Assembly: GCF_008831285.2 (NCBI RefSeq)
Contig: NW_022204905.1
Coordinates: 1 to 21,589 of the forward strand
Length of the DNA: 21,589 nt
Reading direction: 5' to 3'
Source of the DNA: Nymphaea colorata
Lineage: Eukaryota; Streptophyta; Magnoliopsida; Nymphaeales; Nymphaeaceae
A program made the position numbers and the translations under genes. Shown here in pieces: positions 8,396 to 19,577 of this stretch (position 1 is the stretch's first letter; the number at the start of each line of letters is the position of its first letter). The notes under the pieces are model-generated. The model made no database searches. It was not told where the DNA came from and saw nothing but the letters and a program-made list of their open reading frames with translations.

Positions 8396-10629
8396 GGTCC
8401 CTTATAGTTAATCTAATGTATTTCACTTGTTATTACATTTATAATGAATGATTTAAATGGTTGAAATCACAAGTTTATATAGATACAAATGGTTGAAGTC
8501 ACTATATTTGTACACGTGTAGTTAGTCCGATGAGTTGAATTTGTTGTTACATCTATAGGGAACGTTCTAAAGGATTGAAATCACATGTTCGTACGAATAC
8601 AAGTGAGATTGAAGTGATTCTTATAATCATGCATACTTAATTGAATGTGTTTAACTTGTTGTTACGTCTATAATAAATGATTTAGTAGATTGAAATCACA
8701 AGTTTGTGCGAAAATGAATGAGATTCGAGTGATTCATTTGGTGTCTTGTAGTTGACCTATTCTGTTTCACTTGTTATTACATCTTTGATCAATGATTTAA
8801 ACGATTAAAACTTACAAGTTTGTATGGATATAAAGGAGACCTATGCATTAGTTTGATCCCATGTAGTTAGTTCAATAAGTTGAACTAGTTCTTACATCTA
8901 TGGTGATCGATGTAAGGAATTGAAATCACAAGTTCGTATCAATACGAGTGGGATTTAAGTGATTCATTTTATCACACATACGTAATTGAATGTGCTTAAC
9001 TTGTTGTTACGTCTATATTAAATGATTTAGTAGATTAAAATCATAGGTTTGTATGAAAATGAATGATATTGGAGTGATTCATTTGGTGTCTTGTAAGTAA
9101 CCTAATGTGTTTCACTTGTTATTACATATATTTGATCACTTATATTTAATTGAGAGATTAAGTGATTCATTTTCACTTGTTATTACATATAATTGATCGC
9201 TTGTATTTAATTGAATGTGCGTGACCATTTCTTACTTACGTGTAGAATGACCTAGTGACTTTGATACCAGAAGTTCGTTTGGAACACATATATAATGAAT
9301 GATTTAAATGATTGAAATCACAAGTTAATGTGCATACAAACGCATGTAGTTAGTCTGATGAGTTGAATTTATTGTTACAACTATAGTGCACGATCTAAAG
9401 GATTGAAATCACAAGTTCGTATCAATACAAGTGCGATTTAAGTGATTCAAACGATCACACATACTTAATTGAATGTGCTTAACTTGTTGTTACATCCATA
9501 TTGCTAGATTAAGTGAATTCAAATCACAAGTTTCTGTGAAAATAAATGAGATTTGAGTGATTCATTTGATGTCTTATAATTAACCTAATGTGTTTCACTC
9601 GTTATGACATCTATGATCAACGATTTAAACGATAAAAACTCACAAGTTTATATGGATGTAAAGGAGACCTATGGATTAGTTTAGTTTAATCCATTGTAGT
9701 TTGTTCAATAAGTTGAACATGTTGTTACATCTCATTCATTTGTATCCATACGCACACTAAATCACTCGTCTCGATATGAGTGAGATTTAAGTGATTCATT
9801 TGATCACGCATACTTAATTGAATGTGCTCAACTTGTTGTTACGTCTATATTAAATGATTTAGTATATTGAAATCATAGGTTTATATGGAAATGAATGAGA
9901 TTTGAGTGATTCATTTGGTGTCTTGTAGGTAACCTAATACGTTTTCACTTGTTATTACATATATTTGATCACATATATTTAATTGAGAGATGAAATGATT
10001 CATTTTCACTTGTTATTACATATATTTGAACAATATATTTAATTGAGTGTGCGTAGCCATTTGTTACATACGTATAGAATGACTTAGTGGCTTGAAATAA
10101 GAAGTTCGTTTGGAAATAAATGAGGGTCAGGTCATTAAGTTGGTCTCTTACAGTTAATCTAGTGTATTTCCCTTGTTATTACATCTATAATGAATGATTT
10201 AAATGATTGAAATCGCAAGTTCATATGGATACAAATGGGATCTATGCATTACTTTGAATGCGTGTAATTAGTCCGATGAGTTGAATTTGTTGTTACATCT
10301 ATAGTGAACGATCTAAAGGATTGAAATCACGCGTTCGTACCAATACGAGTGAGATTTAAATGATTCATATGATCATGCATGCTTAATTGAATGTGTTTAA
10401 CTTGTTGTTACATATATCTTAAATGATTTAGTAGATCGAAATCACAAGTTTGTATGAAAATGAATGAGATTCGAGTGATTCATTTGGTGTCTTATGGTTT
10501 ACCTAATGTGTTTCACTAGTTGTTACATTTATAATGATTCTTAATACGGATGTCCTTAACAAGTGATTCATTTGGTGTCATATAGTTAACCTAATGTGTT
10601 TCACTTGTAATTTAATTGAATGTGCTTAA

Positions 10630-10810
10630 CAAGTGAATTAGGTTAACAATAGGGCACCAAATGAATCACACAAATCTCATTCATTTTCGTGCAAGCCTAT
10701 GATTTCAATCTACTAAATCATTTAACATGGATATAACAATAAGTCAAGTACATTCAATAAAGTATGCGTGATCATATGAATCACTTAAATCTGACTCGTA
10801 TTGGTACGAC
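10630..10810 (-). repeat. 181-bp inverted satellite segment, HOR copy 3
   Basis: It has identical boundaries and length to the other copies. Small substitutions include 'atcacacaaatc' and 'ttttcgtgcaagcctatg'. Confidence 0.92.
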
Positions 10811-11095
10811 TATAGTGCACGATCTAAAGGATTGAAATTACAAGTTCGTATCAATACAAGTGCGATTTAAGTAATTCAAATGATCACACATACTTAATTG
10901 AATGTGCTTAACTTATTGTTACATCCATGTTGTTTGATTAAGTGAACTGAAATCACAAGTTTGTATGAAAATGAATGTGATTCGAGTGATTCATTTGGTG
11001 TCTTATAGTTAACCTAACGTGTTTCACTTGTTATTCAATCCATGATCAATGATTTAAATAATTAAAACTCACAAGTTTATATGGATATAAAGGAG

Positions 11096-13537
11096 ACCTA
11101 TGCATTAGTTTGATCCTTTATAGTTTGTACGATAAGTTGAACATGTTGTTACATCTATAGTGATCGATGCACAAGTTCACATCAATACAAGTGGGATTTA
11201 AGTGATTCAATTGATCACACATATTTAATTGAATGTACTTAACTTCTTGTTACCTTTATATTAAATGATTTAGTAAATTCAAATCATAGGTTTATATGAA
11301 AATGAATGGGATTCGAGTGATTCATTTGGTGTCTTACAGGTAACTTAATGTGTTTCACTTGTTATTACATGCATTTGATCGCTTATGTTTAATCGAGAGA
11401 TTATGTGATTCATTTTTACTTGTTCTTACATACATTTGATAACTTATATTTAATTGAATGTGCGTAACCATTTGTTACATACGTATAGAATGACTTAGTG
11501 GCTTGAAAAAAGAAGTCCGTTTGGAAATGAATGAGAGTCAAGTCACTATACTGGTCACTTGTTATTACATATATTTAATCACTTATATTTAATTGAGAGA
11601 TTAAGTGATTCATTTTCACTTGTTATTACATATAATTGATCACTTGTATTTAATTGAATGTGTGTGACAATTTCTTACTTACGTATAGAATGACCTAGTG
11701 GCTTTGATACCAGAAGTTCGTTTGGAATACATATATAATGAATGATTTAAATGATTGAAATCACATGTTCATGTGGATACAAACGCATGTACTTAGTCCG
11801 ATGAGTTGAATTTATTGTTACAACTATGGTGCACGATCTAAAGGATTGAAATCACAAGTTCGTATCAATAAAAGTGTGATTTAAGTGATTCAAATGATCA
11901 CACATACTTAATTGAATGTGCTTAACTTGTTGTTACATCCATATTGCTAGATTAAGTGAATTCAAATCACAAGTTTGTGTGAAAATAAATGAGATTTGAG
12001 TTATTCATTTGGTGTCTTATAATTAACCTAATGTGTTTCACTCGTTATGACATCTATGATCAACGATTTAAACGATAAAAACTCACAAGTTTATATGGAT
12101 GTAAAGGAGACCTATGGATTAGTTTAGTTTGATCCCTTGCAGTTTGTTCAATAAGTTGAACATGTTGTTACATCTCATTCATTTGTATCCATACGCACAC
12201 TAAATCACTCGTCTCAATACGAGTGAGATTTAAGTGATTCATTTGATCACGCATACTTAATTGAATGTGCTTAACTTGTTGTTACGTCTATGTTAAATGA
12301 TTTAGTATATTCAAATCAAAAGTTTGTATGGAAATGAATGAGATTTGAGTGATTCATTTGGTGTCTTGTAGGTAACCTAATATGTTTCACTTGTTATTAC
12401 ATATATTTGATCACATATATTTAATTAAGAGATTAAATGATTCATTTTCACTTGTTATTACATATATTTGATCAATATATTTAATTGAGTGTGCGTAGCC
12501 ATTTGTTACATACGTATAGAATGACTTAGTGGCTTGAAATAAGAAGTTCGTTTGGAAATGAATGAGTGTCAGGTCATTAAGTTGGTCCCTTACAGTTAAT
12601 CTAGTGTATTTCACTTGTTATTACATCTATAATGAATGATTTAAATGATTGAAATCGCAAGCTCGTATGGATACAAATGGCATCTATGCATTACTTTGAA
12701 TTCGTGTAATTAGCCCGATGAGTTGAATTTGTTGTTACATCTATAGTGAACGATCTAAAGGATTGAAATCACGCGTTCGTACCAATACAAGTGAGATTTA
12801 AATGATTCATATGATCACGCATGCTTAATTGAATGTGTTTAACTTGTTGTTACATCTATATTAAATGATTTAGTAGATCGAAATCACAAGTTTGTATGAA
12901 AATGAATGAGATTCGAGTGATTCATTTGGTGTCTTATGGTTTACCTAATGTGTTTCACTAGTTGTTATATTTATAATGATTCTTAATGCGGATGTCCTTA
13001 ACAAGTGATTCATTTGGTGTCATATAGTTAAATTAATGTGTTTCACTTGTAATTTAATTGAATGTGCTTAACAAGTGAATTAGGTTAACAATAGGGCACC
13101 AAATGAATCACTCAAATCTCATTCATTTTCATGCAAGCCTGTGATTTCAATCTACTAAATCATTTAACATGGATATAACAATAAGTCAAGTACATTGAAT
13201 AAAGTTTGCGTGATCATATGAATCACTTAAATCTGACTCGTATTGGTACGACTATAGTGCACGATCTAAAGGATTGAAATTACAAGTTCGTATCAATACA
13301 AGTGCGATTTAAGTGATTCAAATGATCACACATACTTAATTGAATGTGCTTAACTTATTGTTACATCCATGTTGCTTGATTAAGTGAACTGAAATCACAA
13401 GTTTGTATGAAAATGAATGTGATTCGAGTGATTCATTTGGTGTCTTACAGTTAACCTAACGTGTTTCACATGTTATTATATTTATGATCAATGATTTAAA
13501 TAATTAAAACTCACAAGTTTATATGGATATAAAGGAG
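11096..13537 (+). repeat. Satellite HOR copy 4 (2,442 bp, A/B fusion)
   Basis: Block A runs normally to about 11555. There 'agtcactatactggtc' joins directly to 'acttgttattacatatattt', which belongs to the middle of block B. About 710 bp is missing: the A-to-C distance is 1,014 bp against about 1,720 bp in full copies. The end of A and the B landmark are lost. Block C (12110-13537) is complete at 1,428 bp and includes both inverted segments. The deletion edge lies within about 20 bp of the position equivalent to the LTR target in copy 3, possibly by chance. Confidence 0.9.
13072..13252 (-). repeat. 181-bp inverted satellite segment, HOR copy 4
   Basis: It has the same boundaries and length. 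Copy-specific changes include 'acattgaataaagtttgcg'. Confidence 0.92.
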
Positions 13538-14897
13538 ACCTATGCATTAGTTTGATCCTTTGTAGTTTGTACGATAAGTTGAACATGTTGTTACATCTAT
13601 AGTGATCAATGCACAAGTTAACATCAATACGAGTGGGATTTAAGTGATTCAATTGATCACGCATATTTAATTGAATGTACTTAATTGTTGTTATGTTTAT
13701 ATTAAATGATTTAGTAAATTCAAATCATAGGTTTATATGAAAATGAATGGGATTCGAGTGATTCATTTGGTGTCTTACAGGTAACTTAATGTGTTTCACT
13801 TGTTATTACATACATTTGATCGCTTATGTTTAATCGAGAGATTATGTGATTCATTTTCACTTGTTCTTACAAACATTTGATAACTTATATTTAATTGAAT
13901 GTGCGTAACCATTTGTTAAATACGTATAGAATGACTTAGTGGCTTGAAAAAAGAAGTCCGTTTGGAAATGAATGAGAGTCAAGTCACTATATTGGTCCCT
14001 TATAGTTAATTTAATGTATTTCACTTATTATTACATCTATAATGAATGATTTAAATGGTTGAAATCACAAGTTTATATGGACACAAATGGTTGAAGTCAC
14101 TACATTTATACACGTGTAGTTAGTCCGATGAGTTGAATTTGTTGTTACATCTATAGGGAACGTTCTAAAGGATTGAAATCACATGTTCGTACGAATACAA
14201 GGAGATTTAGGTGATTCATATAATCATGCATACTTAATTGAATGTGTTTAACTTGATGTTACGTCTATAATAAATGATTTACTAGATTGAAATCACAAGT
14301 TTGTGCAAAATGAATGAGATTGAGTGATTCATTTGGTGTCTTGTAGTTAACCTATTGTGTTTCACTTGTTATTACATCTTTGATGAATGATTTAAATGAT
14401 TAAAACTAACAAGTTTGTATGGATATAAAGGAGAACTATGTATTAGTTTGATCCCTTGTAGTTAGTTCAATAAGTTGAACTAGTTCTTACATCTATGGTG
14501 ACGATGTAAGTAATTGAAATCACAAGTTCGTATCAATACGAGTGGGATTTAAATGATTCGTTTTATCAAACATACGTAATCGAATGTGTTTAACTTGTTG
14601 TTAGTCTATATTAAATTATTTAGTAGATTAAAATCATATGTTTGTATGAAAATGAATGATATTGGAGTGATTCGTTTGGTGTCTTGTAAGCAACCTAATG
14701 TGTTGTACTTGTTATTACACATATTTAATCACTTATATTTAATTGAGAGATTAAGTGATTCATTTTCACTTGTTATTACATATAATTGATCACTTGTATT
14801 TAATTGAATGTGCGTGACCTTTTTTACTTACGTATAGAATGACCTAGTGGCTTTGATACCAGAAGTTTGTTTGGAATACATAAATAATGAATGATTT

Positions 14898-14958
14898 AAA
14901 TGATTGAAATCACAAGTTCATGTGGATAAATGATTGAAATCACATGTTCATTTGGATA
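14898..14958 (+). repeat. 30-bp tandem duplication private to HOR copy 5
   Basis: 'aaatgattgaaatcacaag' with its continuation to 'tgtggat' is followed at once by a second copy ending 'tttggat'. Other HOR copies have this stretch once. It explains the longer block B here. The two halves already differ at a few bases. Confidence 0.8.
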
Positions 14959-16246
14959 CAAACGCGTGTACTTAGTCCGATGAGTTGAATTTATTGTTAC
15001 AACTATAGTGGACGATCTAAAGGATTGAAATCACAAGTTCGTATCAATACAAGTGCGATTTAAGTGATTCGAATGATTACATATACTTAATTGAATGTGC
15101 TTAACTTGTTGTTACATCCATATTGCTAGATTAAGTGATATCAAATCACAAGTTTGTGTGAAAATAAATGAGATTTGAGTGATTCATTTGGTGTCTTATA
15201 ATTAACCTAATGTGTTTCACTCGTTATGACATCTATGATCAACATTTAAACGATAAAAACTCACAAGTTTATATGGATGTAAAGGAGACCTATGGATTAG
15301 TTTAGTTTGATCCCTTGCAGTTTGTTCAATAAGTTGAACATGTTGTTACATCTCATTCATTTGTATACATACGCACACTAAATCACTCGTCTCAATATGA
15401 GTGAGATTTAAGTGATTCATTTGATCACGCATACTTAATTGAATGTGCTTAACTTGTTGTTACGTCTATATTAAATGATTTAGTATATTGAAATCATAAT
15501 TTGTATGGAAATGAATGAGATTTGAGTGATTCATTTGGTGTCTTGTAGGTAACCTAATATGTTTCTCTTGTTATTACATATATTTGATCACATATTTTAA
15601 TTAAGAGATTAAATGATTCATTTTCACTTGTTATTACATATATTTGATCAATATATTTAATTGAGTGTGCGTAGCCATTTGTTACATACGTATAGAATGA
15701 CTTAGTGGCTTGAAATAAGAAGTTCGTTTGGAAATAAATGAGAGTCAGGTCATTAAGTTGGTCCCTTACAGTTAATCTAGTGTATTTCACTTGTTATTAC
15801 ATCTATAATGAATGATTTAAATGATTGAAATCGCAAGTTCATATGGATACAAATGGGATCTATGCATTACTTTGAATGCGTGTAATTAGTCTGAAAGTTG
15901 AATTTGTTGTTACATCTATAGTGAACGATCTAAAGGATTGAAATCACGCGTTCGTACCAATACAAGTGAGATTTAAATGATTCATATGATCATGCATGCT
16001 TAATTGAATGTGTTTAACTTGTTGTTACATTTATATTAAATGATTTAGTAGATCGAAATCACAAGTTTGTATGAAAATGAATGAGATTCGAGTGATTCAT
16101 TTGGTGTCTTATGGTTTACCTAATGTGTTTCACTAGTTGTTACATTTATAATGATTCTTAATACGGATGTCCTTAACAAGTGATTCATTTGGTGTCATAT
16201 AGTAAACCTAATGTGTTTCACTTGTAATTTAATTGAATGTGCTTAA

Positions 16247-16427
16247 CAAGTGAATTAGGTTAACAATAAGGCACCAAATGAATCACTCAAATCTCATTCA
16301 TTTTCATGCAAGCCTGTGATTTCAATCTACTAAATCATTTAACATGGATATAACAATAAATCAAGTACATTCAATAAAGTATGCGTGATCATATGAATCA
16401 CTTAAATCTGACTCGTATTGGTACGAC
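16247..16427 (-). repeat. 181-bp inverted satellite segment, HOR copy 5
   Basis: It has the same boundaries and length. The 90-bp deletion of this copy lies about 100 bp downstream and does not touch it. Confidence 0.92.
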
Positions 16428-16622
16428 TATAGTGCACGATCTAAAGGATTGAAATTACAAGTTCGTATCAATACAAGTGCGATCTAAGTGATTCAAATGA
16501 TCACACATACTTAATTGAATGTGCTCAACTTATAGTTAATCTAACGTGTTTCACATGTTATTACATCCATGATCAATGATTTAAATAAGTAAAACTCACA
16601 AGTTTATATGGATATAAAGGAG

Positions 16623-19577
16623 ACCTATGCATTAGTTTGATCCTCTCTAGTTTGTACGATAAGTTGAACATGTTGTTACATCTATAGTGATCGATGCACA
16701 AGTTCACATCAATACGAGTGGGATTTAAGTGATTCAATTGATCACACATATTTAATTGAATGTATTCAACTTGTTGTTACGTTTATATTAAATGATTTAG
16801 TAAATTCAAATCATAGGTTTATCTGAAAATGAATGAGATTCGAGTGATTCATTTGGTGTCTTACAGGTAACTTAATGAGAGTCAAGTCCCTATATTGGTC
16901 CCTTATAGTTAATCTAATGTATTTCACTTGTTATTACATCTATAATGAATGATTTAAATGGTTGAAATCACAAGTTTATATGGATACAAATGGTTGAAGT
17001 CACTATATTTGTACACGTGAAGTTAGTCCGATGAGTTGAATTTGTTGTTACATCTATAGGGAGCGTTCTAAAGGATTGAAATCACATGTTCGTACGAATA
17101 CAAGTGAGATTTAAGTGATTCATATAATCATGCATACTTAATTGAATGTGTTTAACTTGTTGTTACATCTATAATAAATGATTTAGTAGATTGAAATCAT
17201 AAGTTTGTGCGAAAATGAATGAGATTCGAGTGATTCATTTGGTGTCTTGTAGTTAACCTATTGTGTTTCACTTGTTATTACATCTTTGATCAATGATTTA
17301 AATGATTAAAACTTACAAGTTTGTATGGATATAAAGGAGACCTATGCAATAGTTTGATCCCTTGTAGTTAGTTCAATAAGTTGAACTAGTTATTACATCT
17401 ATGGTGATCGATGTAAGGAATTGAAATCACAAGTTCGTATCAATACGAGTGGGATTTAAGTGATTTATTTTATCACACATACATAATTGAATGTGCTTAA
17501 CTTGTTGTTACGTCTATATTAAATGATTTAGTATATTAAAATCATAGGTTTGTATGAAAATGAATGATATTGGAGTGATTCATTTGGTGTCTTGTAAGTA
17601 ACCTAATGTGTTTCACTTGTTATTACATATATTTGATCACTTATATTTAATTGAGAGATTAAGTGATTCATTTTCACTTGTTATTACATATAATTGATCA
17701 CTTGTATTTAATTGAATGTGCGTGACCATTTCTTACTTACGTATAGAATGACCTTGTGGCTTTGATACCAGAAGTTCGTTTGGAATACATATATAATGAA
17801 TGATTTAAATGATTGAAATCACACGTTCATGTGGATACAAAGGCGTGTAGTTAGTCCGATGAGTTGAATTTATTATTACAACTATAGTGCATGATCTAAA
17901 GGATTAAATCACAAGTTCGTATCAATAAAGTTAGATTTAAGTGATTCAAATGATCAACATACTTAATTGAATTGCTTAACTTGTTGTTACATCCATATTG
18001 CTAGATTAAGTGAATTCAATCACAAGTTTGTGTGAAAATAAATGAGATTTGAGTGATTCATTTGGTGTCTTATAATTAACCTAACGTGTTTCACTCGTTA
18101 TGACATCTAAGATCAACGATTTAAACGATAAAAACTCACAAGTTTATATGGATGTAAAGGAGACCTATGGATTAGTTTAGTTTGATCCCTTGTAGTTTGT
18201 TAATAAGTTGAACATGTTGTTACATCTCATTCATTTGTATCCATACGCACACTAAATCACTCGTCTCAATACGAGTGAGATTTAAGTGATTCATTTGATC
18301 ACGATACTTAATTGAATGTGCTTAACTTGTTGTTACGTCTATATTAAATGATTTAGTATATTGAAATCAAAGGTTTGTATGGAAATGAATGAGATTTGAG
18401 TGATTCATTTGGTGTCTTGTAGGTAACCTAATATGTTTCACTTGTTATTACATATATTTGATCACATATATTTAATTGAGAGATTAAATGATTCATTTTC
18501 ACTTGTTATTACATATACTTGATCAATATATTTAATTGAGTGTGCGTAGCCATTTGTTACATACGTATAGAATGACTTAGTGGCTTGAAATAAGAAGTTT
18601 GTTTGGAAATGAATGAGGTCAGGTCATTAAGTTGGTCCCTTACAGTTAATCTAGTGTATTTCACTTGTTATTACATCTATAATGAATGTTTAAATGATTG
18701 AAATCCAAGCTCAATGGATACAAATGGATCTATGCATTACTTTGAATGCGTGTAATTAGTCCGATGAGTTGAATTGTTGTTACATCTATAGTGAACGATC
18801 TAAAGGATTGAAATCACGCGTTCGTACCAATACAAGTGAGATTTAAATGATTCATATGATCATGCATGCTTAATTGAATGTGTTTAACTTGTTGTTACAT
18901 ATATATTAAATGATTTAGTAGATCGAAATCACAAGTTTGAATGAAAATGAATGAGATTCGAGTGATTCATTTGGTGTCTTATGTTTACCAATGTGTTTCA
19001 CTAGTTGTTACATTTATAATGATTCTTAATACGGATGTCCTTAACAAGTGATTCATTTGGTGTCATATAGTTAACCTAATGTGTTTCACTTGTAATTTAA
19101 TTGAATGTGCTTAACAAGTGAATTAGGTTAACAATAGGGCACCAAATGAATCACTCAAATCTCATTCATTTTCATGCAAGCCTGTGATTTCAATCTACTA
19201 AATCATTTAACATGGATATAACAATAAGTCTAGTACATTCAATAAAGTATGCAAGATCATATGAATCACTTAAATCTGATTCATATTGGTACGACTATAG
19301 TGCACGATCGAAAGGATTGAAATTACAAGTTCGTATCAATACAATGCGATTTAAGTGATTCAAATGATCACACATACTTAATTAAATGTGATCAACTTAT
19401 TGTTACATCTATGTTGCTTGATTAAGTGAACTGAAATCACAAGTTTGTATGAAAATGAATGTGATTCGAGTGATTCATTTGGTGTCTTATAGTTAACTAA
19501 CGTGTTTCACATGTTATTACATCCATGATCAATGATTTAAATAATAAAACTCACAAGTTTATATGGATATAAAGGAG
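16623..19577 (+). repeat. Satellite HOR copy 6 (2,955 bp)
   Basis: Block A (16623-17339) is 717 bp, about 180 bp short. The junction at 16874-16877 contains the microhomology 'aatg', and the missing stretch corresponds to copy 1 from about 252 to 433 (182 bp). Blocks B (17340-18162) and C (18163-19577) are otherwise complete. From about 17900 onward many one-base deletions appear relative to the other copies (see findings). Confidence 0.9.
19115..19295 (-). repeat. 181-bp inverted satellite segment, HOR copy 6
   Basis: It has the same boundaries and length. It shows substitutions such as 'gtctagtacattc' and 'gcaagatcat' but no length change, unlike the flanking sequence, which has many one-base losses. 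Confidence 0.92.

Larger units (their letters stand above)
5186..11095 (+). repeat. Satellite HOR copy 3, interrupted by an LTR insertion
   Basis: The copy starts at the usual landmark. It is split in block A by the element at 5643-8390 and resumes at 8391. Without the element and one copy of the 5-bp target duplication it is 3,157 bp, the length of a full HOR. Block B starts at 8839 and block C at 9667. The A-to-B distance without the insert is 900 bp, the same as in copy 2, which confirms that nothing was lost on insertion. Its block variants (for example 'gatcccatgtag' at B and 'gtctcgata' in C) match copies 1 and 2 rather than the copies to its right. Confidence 0.93.
13538..16622 (+). 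repeat. Satellite HOR copy 5 (3,085 bp)
   Basis: All three blocks are present: A from 13538, B from 14434 (landmark altered to 'gagaactatg') and C from 15288. Block B is about 30 bp longer than usual because of a 30-bp tandem duplication around 14898-14958. Block C is about 90 bp short. At 16529-16533 the shared 'cttat' marks a direct-repeat deletion that removed the stretch equivalent to copy 1 positions 2951-3040. Several single-base differences, mostly losses, occur in blocks A and B. Confidence 0.9.

Noticed and set aside
12540-12570. CENP-B-box-like 'gttcgtttggaaatgaa' in the satellite
   Set aside because: It has the TTCG and a similar middle but lacks the CGGG core and the correct spacing. 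Binding by a plant CENP-B-like protein is not established for such a site.
14586-14789. Plus-strand frame of 67 codons in satellite block B
   Set aside because: It is opened by one-base losses private to copy 5; equivalent positions in other copies are not open in the same way.
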